64,000 nt of DNA from positions 14,977,001 through 15,041,000 of the forward strand of contig OX424563.1 of the NCBI GenBank assembly GCA_949152475.1. The letters run 5' to 3'. A model generated the notes under the pieces. The model saw only the letters and a list, made by a program, of their open reading frames with translations. It was not told the origin of the DNA and made no database searches. Source of the stretch: Terebella lapidaria (Eukaryota; Annelida; Polychaeta; Terebellida; Terebellidae). This document shows, one piece after another, positions 58,301 through 64,000 of this stretch; the first letter of the stretch is position 1; each line of letters begins with the position of its first letter. The position numbers were made by a program, and so were the translations under genes.

Positions 58301-61300
58301 AAATCTCAGAGATTTAACTATGTGAACTCAAAATATACCAAATATATATACCTGTAGATCATCCAAATGATTCCATTGAATGGATTTGAAGGTATTTCAT
58401 GGCTCTGACACATCTATTGGCACACACACGTGCACACTACATAAAGTGTATTTCATGAGATATTGGTCCAACACCGGGTTTCCAGGCCCTTCGGTAGCCG
58501 TTTTTTTGCATGGACCAGTACCAAGCTGTAAGCGGGAATCGAGCAACTTGAAGATAGAGCTTATGTTTGTATTATTAATAATGCTTTATTCACAAATAAA
58601 GGCCAACGACCCATATGCATAAAACACATACAATATAGCGGTATCATGGTGTTTAAGGATTGACTGTGGGTAATGTGAGCCGCTCTCCCATTCATTTATA
58701 ATGTAAACATAAAGGTAACAAAGTCAGCAAGACTACCCAACCCTTCTTCCTGGAACTTCATTAACAGAGATATGTATAGCCATGGATGATGAACCGAGAC
58801 ATGGTTCTATAAAACAGCTATTTTACAAATTGATGATTATAGATATCACTTTTACATGCGTCAGCAAACAACGCGTCGTATCTTCAGCGTTACAAACAAG
58901 CTGTTGTTGGTATGTACCTTTTGTTGTGTGACCATCTAACAATAGATGCATATATAACTTGAATTTCTGTGAGAGGAATACAATAGGCGGATTTGGTGCA
59001 CCCGAGCGCAACTCGCCAGTGAGCTTTACTAGCATTACTAGTTGTCCGCAGTAAAAAATAATCCTGCCGTTGGGCATGTTTGGATTGTACCATGTCTTTG
59101 GAGAAATAAGTCACAAAATGACATTTAAAAATTACAATTATCAGACAATTAATCATATTTAGTCAAGAACCAAGTCTCGGTTGGTGATCCTTGATGGCTA
59201 TAGGTCGCCACAGTAAATTCTGGTGCCAAATGGATGTTAGCAAGTTCATGACTTTGTTACCTTTATATTTTAGAACTGGCGCGTTCCAGATTCAGGATGT
59301 TACATGCAGTTCGTCCTTAACCATACACAAGACATATACAGCGTACATCACAAGCAATGGCATTTATCACAAGTAATTTCAGCGTTATATATAAGGCAGC
59401 TAAACTTCTGATACATTCATCTTTCTTGTGTGACATAATAAATTGAAAACATGCTAATGTGTTACAGTTTGGTACAATGAATTTGTTTAAGTATTTCTGT
59501 CTTGAATCATTATACAGTGGGCAAATTAGAAAGAAATGGCATTCATCTTCTCCTAAATTGATATTTTATACTGATTTACAATACTGACAAAAGCGTGCAT
59601 CTTGTTTTGTGACCATATAGGAAGTTGTATATGACAAAAGTAATGGTGACCTTGAACTTGACCTCAGATGACACAGAGAGTTGAATCTCAATGTCACATC
59701 TGACACGAAATGTTTAAACTGGCCTCTGGCAGCTACTTGTAAAACACTTGCACATACAGCTTAAGATTCTATTATAAGCATATACATGTATAAAAAGTCA
59801 TATATGGTACATTTTTCATATACCTTGAACTTGACTGCCGACGACCTTGAAGTCTAAATTTCAAGGTCACCTCTGAGTTGAAATGCGTATCTGCATCTAC
59901 AGAAACAAAATGCTTGTAGCTCATGTTTGTATCACGAGTATATAGGAAGTTATATAGGGTGCATCTTTGGTGACACACTCAGTGGTGACCATGACTTGAC
60001 CTCAGATGACATTGAGTGCTAAATGTTTGACCTGAATTGTGTGAATTGGCCTCTGGGGTTGAAATGCTTTTGTCTAGAGCTTGGGATATTGCTATAAGCT
60101 ATAAGAAATCTTATATATCATACATCGTTTGGTGACCATGAACATGACCTCAAGCGACCTTGAAGGCTAAATCTCAAGGTCATGCGTGATCTGAAATGTG
60201 TAATTTGGTCTCTACAGACAAAATACTTGTAGATAAAGCTATGTTTGTATTATGAACATACATGTAATATGCAGCACACCTAGGCTAATAGTGACATTGA
60301 AGTTCACAAAGATAACAGTGATTGGTAAATCTAAAGGTCGCATGTCACCTGCAATGCTCACAACCAAAATTGTTCGCTAACCTATCTTAGCCCTTGGGTG
60401 AATTATTTTGCAAAAAGGAAATTTGTTTATTATGTTTGAAATATGTTAACATATATGTGGAGTATTCGTTTCATGGAGTTAACAAATGTTCTGCATTCTG
60501 CAGTCCTTTCTGATGCAACAGAAGTAAATAAGTTGGGCAAGACATGGCAGAAGGGGCCGAAACCCAACATGCTGGTCACAAGAAACGGACTCTGTGTGAT
60601 GCTAAAAAAAACTGGCATAACAAAGGAGCAGGTCTGTAATAGTCAGTGAGGTGGTGAGAACAATCATTACCTTTATAGATTGTTATTATCAATTTCCAGA
60701 TTCAGATGTTTACATATATATGAGGTGTTACATGCACATTGTTGTCTTAAACTACTATTGCACGGGATACATGTTGGCTACATGTAACTACAGATTTTTA
60801 GGTTACCGGACCTTTGGTCCGATAACCTATTGGCATGGGGTTGCGTCCGTCGTCCGTCCGTCCGTCCGTCCGTTAACATTTTTATCTTTAAAGTTAATGA
60901 TCGAATCTTTCTGAAATTTTGCACAAAAATGCCTAAAATTATTTTGAGAAGGAGGTATTTTTTTGTTTTTTTATTTTCGCATTTTTTTCAAAATGGCGGC
61001 CATTTTTGACGAAAAGCGCTCAATTTTGGACTTTGACGGCCATTTTCTCAAAAACTGTCTGATCAGTTTTGAGTTTTTTGTTTCAAAAGATTCCCCTCAT
61101 ATACCTCTGTGATATGTATAAGTTTGGTCGCCCTAAATTCGCCGGTCTTCGTGTGGCGGCCATTTTGAATTTTTGGCGGGTCGGCGAAAAAAAATTTGTT
61201 CGCCCCAAATCGCATTACTATCCATTTTGGGCCATTTCTAGGGCAAAAAAAAATTTTCACCTTTTGAAAAAAATTTTGGACTTAGAAAATTTTCGGCACT

Positions 61301-62566
61301 TTTTTCCTTCATAATGGGAGCTGTCCGGACTGTACTCATAGAACGCTTGAAGATAGAGCTTAGAAATTGGCACTTTCAAATGGGAAGTCATATATGGCGA
61401 CTTGTGTGGTGACCTTGTATTTGACCTTGGATGACCTTGAAAGGTCAAAACAGCCATTTTTGGGTCGAAAAATGCTCAAATTCGCACCAGGTCTGTATTT
61501 TCTCAAAAGCTGTCTGATCAGTTTTGAGATTTTTGTTTAAAAAGATTCCTCTTATATACCTCTGTGACGTCTATAAGTTTTGTTGCCCTTGAATCGCCGA
61601 TATCCGTGTGGCGGCCATTTTGAAATTTTGACGAGTCGGCGAAAAAAAATTTTGTCGTCCCAAATCGCATTACTATCCATTTTGGGCCATTTCTAGGCAA
61701 ACAAAAATTTTCACGCTTTGAAAAAAAATTTCAGGACTTTTTTCCTTCATAATGGGAGCTGTCCGGACTGTACTCATAGAACGCTTGAAGATAGAGCTTA
61801 GAAATTGGCACTTTCAAATGGGAAGTCATATATGGCGACTTGTGTGGTGACCTTGAATTTGACCTTCGATGACCTTGAAAGGTCAAAACAGCCATTTTGG
61901 GATCAAAAAATGCCCAGATTTGCCTCTATAGATGAAATGCTTGCAGATAGAGCTCATGTTTGCATTATGAACATATAGGACGACATATATGGCACAACTA
62001 ATGATGACCTTGAACTTGACGTCAGATGACCTTGATTGCCAAATGTCTGACTTGGAATGTGTAAATTGACCTGAGCGGCCTAAACGATTCCACCCAAATA
62101 TAGCTTTGTATTATGAACATATAGAATACCAAATGCCGCACACATACATGTAATGGTGACATCGAAGTTCACATGGATGACCTTGATTGGTAAATCTCAA
62201 GGTCATATGTTCACACTGTGAACCTTGATTGGTAAATCTCAAGGTCTGTTACCTGCCAATGCTGCCATGGCCAAACCAAAATTGTCCGGTAACCTGTCCT
62301 AGCCTTTGGGCTAATTTTTAAAACTTAAGGTTGATGTCATTGTGAATGCGTCCAACCTACAACTGGACTTGAGTCAAGGTACAATATCGTCTGCAATTCT
62401 GAAAGCTGCTGGAGAGCAAATCCAGAATGAGTGTGCGGAGTTTGCACCTGCAAGCATTCAGTACAGTGAGGTTATCAGGACATCCTCTGGCAAGATGAAA
62501 AACGTGAAAGCTGTCTACCACGGAGCGTGCATCCGCTGGGATCAGGGTCAGGGTCCAAGTGCAAAG
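39694..62566 (+). CDS. PARP14-like protein, 11 exons in window, 3' part beyond window
   Basis: Exons: 39694-40363, 40450-40701, 42981-43238, 43345-43662, 44195-44458, 44751-45038, 45127-45351, 45492-47228, 47677-48177, 60504-60631 and 62330-62566. All borders are GT/AG and the sum is 4,878 bases, 1,626 codons in one frame. Order: disordered acidic N-terminus (1-170); RRM-like repeats (about 171-760); KH-like region (about 760-1295); macrodomain 1 (about 1296-1481); linker; first part of macrodomain 2 (from about 1533). This order is that of vertebrate PARP14. The text GLCVMLKKTGITKEQ|VDVIVNASN lines up without gaps with human PARP14 macrodomain 2 as I recall it. PARP14 is an ADP-ribosyltransferase with interferon and antiviral roles in vertebrates; macrodomains bind or remove ADP-ribose. 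The catalytic end is not in the window, so activity is not shown. It could also be one of several lineage-specific paralogues. Confidence 0.85.
40450..40701 (+). CDS. PARP14-like exon 2 (RRM 2)
   Basis: The exon has 252 bases, phase 1 on both sides, and one RRM: LSIVVENIDLNTT, KRKSGGGDIKELQ, SAVITFEVAEG. The intron before it is only 86 bases; its acceptor is TTTCCATATCAG. The donor GAAG|GTTTGT is non-ideal. The SGGGD/E signature between helix 1 and strand 2 is typical of the PARP10/PARP14 RRM group. Confidence 0.85.
40702..42980 (+). repeat. Intron 2, filled by a degraded element array
   Basis: Near 40838-40885 is a worn A-type 5' end (GGACCTATGAATAGTCCGATAA, then GATGCATCCATCC). From about 41300 to 42120 a unit of roughly 150 bases recurs with TTTTGCCGAGTCGGCATTTTT, ATATCTCGGAA and CAAACATGTCTAA. 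42350-42900 is degraded TGACCTTGAA-type text. No 3' end or exon was recognised. Confidence 0.6.
42981..43238 (+). CDS. PARP14-like exon 3 (RRM 3)
   Basis: 258 bases, phase 1-1. An N-terminal linker (QQVLDRAENTPVVLNG, the kind of helix that follows each RRM in this family) leads to RIVKVEGLNPSTSEETL, KKKSGGGDVANIE and MAKVTFEEVDG. Acceptor CTCCGTTTCAG; donor GATG|GTACGA. Confidence 0.85.
43345..43662 (+). CDS. PARP14-like exon 4 (RRM 4, diverged)
   Basis: 318 bases, phase 1-1, the longest RRM exon because of a Pro/Lys-containing linker (GTPAKKPKNTCRLH). The RRM is HSIIIEGVRSMTVPELRKLL, then KSKSGACGIEDT, where SGGG is replaced by SGACG, then AAVVRFKHTEG. Acceptor CTTTTTTTGCAG; donor GAAG|GTACCT. 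The altered glycine turn suggests a changed RNA-facing loop. Confidence 0.8.
43663..44194 (+). other. Intron 4
   Basis: 532 bases without a recognised element, one of the few introns here without obvious transposon sequence. It contains a short repeat GATTTTTAGGAATTTTGGTGATTT near 43964. Confidence 0.6.
44195..44458 (+). CDS. PARP14-like exon 5 (RRM 5)
   Basis: 264 bases, phase 1-1. Linker helix DASDMVEKGTLTHRGTTLSV, then RAILVTNIKPDTKEDLI, RRQSGGGEIDNV, and KAVITFQSPQ. The donor CAGT|GTAAGT is close to consensus. RAILVTNIKP is a clear RNP2-like strand. Confidence 0.85.
44751..45038 (+). CDS. PARP14-like exon 6 (weak RRM-like)
   Basis: 288 bases, phase 1-1. SAKNVMEKHENEPLKLNKHE is the usual linker helix. 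NKFFIIEAPCVSPTDLKDYL would be strand 1 and helix 1, and TILLEFNTEPG strand 3. The SGGG signature is absent, replaced by a Lys-rich stretch (EGQKKDK). Splice sites are good (TCTATTGCAG; CCAG|GTGAGA). Confidence 0.75.
45127..45351 (+). CDS. PARP14-like exon 7 (weak RRM-like)
   Basis: 225 bases, phase 1-1, the shortest of the repeat exons. RIQVHNIEPSSRELVELYF followed by an acidic loop (DEGHEDVTVEHVDEEN) and CLVLDCCSPEG. It has the RRM spacing without SGGG. The donor GAAG|GTTTTG is weak. Confidence 0.75.
45492..47228 (+). CDS. PARP14-like exon 8 (KH-like region and start of macrodomain 1)
   Basis: A single 1,737-base exon, phase 1-1. The first ~100 residues hold another linker and GFVPLNYDATKPWN. 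The middle has repeating alpha/beta units as in PARP14 KH-like domains, for example KFTAPTDLTIQGLPREVQNV and WNEIMSSFIEKYQGVLNI. The last ~48 residues begin macrodomain 1: YTVKILQGDITKLKVEAIVN and AANSDLKHSAGLARAI. The ADP-ribose pocket signature (GDIT, NAAN, the GLA loop) is complete. Donor GCTG|GTAAGT. Confidence 0.85.
47229..47676 (+). other. Intron 8
   Basis: 448 bases within the macrodomain 1 coding region. It contains short TGACCTTGAGCTTG-like text but no recognisable element end. Acceptor TTTGCATCTGCAG. Confidence 0.6.
47677..48177 (+). CDS. PARP14-like exon 9 (rest of macrodomain 1)
   Basis: 501 bases, phase 1-1. It completes macrodomain 1: AGGESIQQECSEYVRRQRKV, VIHAVGPTYG (the usual VIH.VGP strand), VALPALSTGIFNYPL (the phosphate loop) and VVLIDVLPKTVNMF. 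The tail KSSPQKRSIAGRG is a linker. The donor AGAG|GTTAGA is poor; without splicing the frame ends at TAG two codons later (48180-48182). Confidence 0.85.
48183..48920. repeat. Intron 9, left part: degraded A-type 5' ends
   Basis: Near 48349, 48653-48690 and 48716-48830 are worn variants of the 5' end (GGTTACTGGACC, GGACCTATATGGTAACCTATTGGCATGG-type text, TGTGGTCCGATCATCTATTG). They look like several fragments of old A-type elements side by side. No exon seen. Confidence 0.5.
48921..51178 (+). mobile_element. 5'-truncated LINE with open RT frame and TCTA tail
   Basis: Coding sequence of a non-LTR retrotransposon begins in mid-protein after a stop at 48921 and runs open to TAA at 50781-50783. 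A 3' UTR of about 340 bases ends in a (TCTA) microsatellite at about 51146-51178, a tail type common in CR1/L2/Rex-like LINEs. The endonuclease part is absent, as expected of 5' truncation. No target duplication was identified. Confidence 0.85.
48924..50783 (+). CDS. LINE reverse transcriptase (partial ORF2)
   Basis: The open frame has 619 codons; the first Met is at 49212. Residues before it form the usual linker between endonuclease and RT ([27 protein letters not shown]). The RT motifs are in order: [65 protein letters not shown] (catalytic Asp), [28 protein letters not shown] (catalytic Asp pair) and YLGLVID. A C-terminal region ([12 protein letters not shown], then [13 protein letters not shown]) is typical of CR1/jockey-group LINEs. 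It reverse-transcribes LINE RNA at the target site. No disabling change is seen in this part, so it is probably young, but it cannot be autonomous without the endonuclease. Confidence 0.9.
   Translation, partial: [619 protein letters not shown]
51179..51566. repeat. Degraded satellite-like text, no gene
   Basis: GTGACCTTGAACTT and AATGTGTGAAATGG phrases near 51190-51260 belong to the degraded family seen at 23851 and 59600. The rest is unique with nothing recognised. Confidence 0.4.
51840..52840. repeat. 378-bp tandem array inside the piggyBac-like element
   Basis: The phrase AATAAACAGTA occurs at 51885, 52263 and 52641, each 378 apart, giving about 2.6 units. Each unit contains GGTATGGTAACCATGG-type text, so rolling palindromes GGTAACC occur in each. 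Confidence 0.75.
52841..54519. other. Right part of the piggyBac-like element, no other gene
   Basis: Apart from the transposase remnant, this AT-rich stretch shows no exon or repeat unit. ATATATATAT near 54108 is a short simple repeat. The phrases GTCATGTGAC near 53615 and 54199 lie in subterminal sequence. Confidence 0.4.
53348..53470 (-). pseudogene. Remnant of a piggyBac transposase N-terminus
   Basis: Read on the - strand, ATG at 53470 opens 40 codons: MPRPRHKRSRQETERVVLAD followed by ESDDRDSDLSEHHD, then TGA at 53348. A short basic start followed by an acidic Ser/Asp/Glu stretch is typical of the N-terminus of piggyBac transposases. No DDD catalytic domain remains; the array at 51840-52840 occupies the place where the rest would be expected. 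The small size makes this moderate evidence only. Confidence 0.45.
58136..59599. other. Unique intronic DNA, nothing recognised
   Basis: No element ends, arrays or plausible exons. Open frames on both strands are short with no known domain. It lies within the long intron between macrodomain 1 and macrodomain 2 exons. Confidence 0.45.
59600..60407 (+). mobile_element. Degraded A-type 3' part
   Basis: About six worn units with GGTGACCTTGAACTTGACC, AAATGTGT, TTGGCCTCT and CTTGTAGATA. The 3' end at 60370-60407 reads TGTTCGCTAACCTATC, then TTAGCCCTTGGGTGAA, recognisably the A-type end with substitutions. The 5' end was not found. It is probably an older copy. Confidence 0.55.
60504..60631 (+). 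CDS. PARP14-like exon 10 (linker and start of macrodomain 2)
   Basis: 128 bases entering in phase 1 and leaving in phase 0. The acceptor is TCTGCATTCTGCAG, the donor GCAG|GTCTGT. The peptide has a linker, TWQKGPKP and GLCVMLKKTGITKEQ, the first strand of the second macrodomain. The text TWQKG..GL resembles the start of macrodomain 2 in human PARP14. It is the first asymmetric exon of the gene. Confidence 0.8.
60800..62319 (+). mobile_element. A-type element in the PARP14-like intron 10
   Basis: Clean 5' hairpin after TTTTT at 60795, TATTG, a GTCC run, the leader and two A2 units very close to those at 34438-35968 (same variants such as TTTGAGTTTTT and GATATGTATAAGTTTGG), so the two are close relatives. 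The 3' end at 62284-62319 has GTCCGGTAACCT and TAGCCTTTGGGCTA and then five T's, immediately before the acceptor of exon 11. Confidence 0.85.
62315..62329 (+). promoter_or_regulatory. Splice acceptor of exon 11 built partly from transposon sequence
   Basis: The sequence before the exon is TTTTTAAAACTTAAG|G. The five T's and the pyrimidine-containing text further left (CTGTCCTAGCC) belong to the 3' end of the A element. Only about ten bases before the AG can be original intron. The tract is weak by usual standards. Confidence 0.55.
62330..62566 (+). CDS. PARP14-like exon 11 (macrodomain 2, continued)
   Basis: 237 bases, phase 0-0. It reads VDVIVNASNLQLDLSQGTIS, ILKAAGEQIQNECAEF and KAVYHGACIRWDQGQ, and ends at AAAG|GTTTGT. 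VDVIVNASN is the strand plus first ADP-ribose loop of a macrodomain; the following loop lacks the H..GGLA sequence of macrodomain 1, as does macrodomain 2 of vertebrate PARP14. The domain is unfinished here; the next exon lies beyond 64000 or was not recognised. Confidence 0.8.
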
Positions 62567-63298
62567 GTTTGTGTTCCTCAACTGATTTTGATTGAAACAT
62601 TGTAGGGTGTTGAGTTATAGCTCATTTTACAGGCGAACTAAATCATTATCAAATGAGCTTCACACTTTAACCACGGAATGAGTTTTGTACTTTAAACAGC
62701 TCGCTCAATATGCAACCGTCACCCATGTAATCCTGGGTCTTCTAAAGGTTGCTACACTGGTAGCTTGTACAAGCATTGTGAGGACTTTATGGACTTTATT
62801 CATTATGAACTTGACAGCTTTGGAATCATGCACAAGTAGGAAAATGATATGCTGAATATTCTGCATGACCTTGAACTTGACTTTTGACCTTATTTTCAAG
62901 GTCAGGGCATGCATGGTGTGAATGGCCTTATAAAGACAAAACAAAATGTCTTACATGTACATGTATGTTGAACTTGAGTGGTCAATGTAAAAACTGCAAC
63001 GTTGGTTTTATATTTTTGTGAATGTACATAATGACAAATAGCTTCAACACTGCTGGTGAGCTACAGCTTTGCGCCTGTGTTTTTTTTAGCAAATAAAATG
63101 TCTTTTGAATAGAATTTGTTTCAGTAATTGAGCTATATCTCATGTATTATTTATATATTTAGGTAAAAAAATGTCAACATGATACAGAATCAGGCACCTA
63201 CCCCAGTATCATCAAAAAATTTATCTCTGCTATTCCAACACGCATGACAGAGTCCCAGAGTTTAAGATCGAGTCATGCATACGTTTATGCTCGTTTTT
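62567..63298. repeat. Intronic DNA with a worn B/D-like 3' end
   Basis: To about 62800 nothing was recognised. 62810-62960 has TGACCTTGAACTTGACTTTTG text. Near 63053-63088 is CTGGTGAGCTACAGC followed by TTTGCGCCTGTG and T's, a worn subterminal repeat of the B/D type. No further exon seen. Confidence 0.4.
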
Positions 63299-64000
63299 GG
63301 GCGGGTTGCGTGCAACCAACCCGCCTATTAGATTGGCGTGTCCGTCCGTCCGTCCGTCCGTCCGTCCGTCAACAATTTCTTGTGAACGCGATAACTTACA
63401 AAGTTTTAAACGAAATACCGCCAAAATCATACCAGAGGTGCATCATGAGCAGATCTCGGACAAGTTCGATGATGGGTGGCCTTGACCTATTTTTCAGGTC
63501 GTGGCAGGACTTCGAACTTGACAATACATGAAAACAGGACTTTGTACCTTGTGAACGCGATAACTTACAAAGTTTTTAACGAAATACCGCCAAAATCATA
63601 CCAGAGGTGCATCATGAGCAGATCTCGGACAAGTTCGATGATGGGTGACCTTGACCTATTTTTCAGGTCGTGGCAGGACTTGGAACTTGACAATACATGA
63701 AAACAGGACTTTGTACCTTGTGAACGCGATAACTTACAAAGTTTTTAACGAAATACCGCCAAAATCATACCAGAGGTGCATCATGAACAGATCTCGGACA
63801 AGTTCGATGATGGGTGGCCTTGACCTATTTTTCAGGTCGTGGCAGGACTTGGAACTTGACAATACATGAAAACAGGACTTTGTACCTTGTGAACGCGATA
63901 ACTTACAAAGTTTTTAACGAAATACCGCCAAAATCATACCAAAGGTGCATCAAGAACAGATCTCGGACATCTTCGATGATGGGTGACCTTGACCTATTTT
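63299..64000 (+). mobile_element. E-type Helentron-like element, 5' part
   Basis: After TTTTT, the hairpin GGCGGGTTG-cgtg-CAACCaaCCCGCC at 63300-63325 is followed by TATTAGATTGGCGTG and a (GTCC) run to about 63370. Then exact 169-bp tandem units start: GTGAACGCGATAAC occurs at 63382, 63551, 63720 and 63889. Each unit contains TTGACCTATTTTTCAGGTC, a near-palindromic half-site pair. The element continues past the window. Confidence 0.7.

Noticed and set aside
1-64000. LTR retroelements, Polintons or other capsid-bearing elements
   Set aside because: No paired long terminal repeats, integrase, protease, capsid or envelope signatures were seen in the window.

Overview
The window is genomic DNA of a multicellular animal, most likely a marine invertebrate (a bivalve or other lophotrochozoan, or a basal deuterostome such as amphioxus; the sequence alone does not decide). 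It is AT-rich, has intron-split genes with GT/AG borders and long introns, and most of it is nested transposable elements. No rRNA gene, functional tRNA gene, CRISPR array or bacterial-style operon was seen.

Host genes. The main gene lies on the + strand from 39694 to 62566 and runs past the right edge. Eleven exons join in one frame (1,626 codons) and encode a PARP14-like protein: at least five clear RRM-like domains plus two weaker ones, mostly one per exon; a long KH-like region; a complete macrodomain; and the first part of a second macrodomain. The ART/PARP catalytic part, if present, lies beyond the window. Two more candidate exons belong to unidentified genes: a + strand first exon at 21048-21176, whose phase would fit the PARP14-like gene, and a - strand terminal exon at 28256-28428.

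Mobile elements. About two thirds of the window is one superfamily of non-autonomous elements. Each has a 5' hairpin starting just after a T-run, then TATTG, then a GTCCGTC-rich stretch, an internal tandem array, an inverted copy of the 5' end, a second hairpin (often CTTGG at the loop) and a T-run. This layout resembles Helentron-associated elements (HINE/DINE-1 type). I distinguish five subfamilies: A (AGGTTACCGGAC), B (AGCTTACCGGCC), C (ACCCTCGCCCC), D (AGCTCATCGGC) and E (GGCGGGTTG). Family A carries either a 134-bp satellite (A1), a roughly 440-bp unit (A2), or, in likely relatives, a 121-bp unit (A3). The A1 unit holds several nuclear-receptor half-sites, including a perfect DR1.

Other elements are two TTAA-flanked piggyBac-like elements (12586-15234, 51775-54519, the latter with a transposase N-terminal remnant), a Harbinger-like element (18001-19796) holding a pogo-like MITE (18688-19477), TA-flanked MITEs (11898-12075, 22523-23176, 39146-39379), a 5'-truncated LINE with an open reverse transcriptase frame (48921-51178), a tRNA-derived SINE near 27816, and a LINE ORF1-like gene fragment joined to half of a NADAR domain (37213-38120).

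Layout: 1-11760 head-to-tail A-type arrays with a 4.3-kb tandem duplication; 11761-20767 large nested elements; 20768-29343 mostly unique DNA around one A element; 29344-33034 A and C elements; 33053-38904 a probable D element holding nested A elements and the ORF1-NADAR fragment; 39146-48177 the first nine PARP14-like exons; 48183-60503 a long intron filled by a LINE and a four-level nest; 60504-62566 two more exons with an A element ending 10-15 bp before the last acceptor; 63299-64000 start of an E element.
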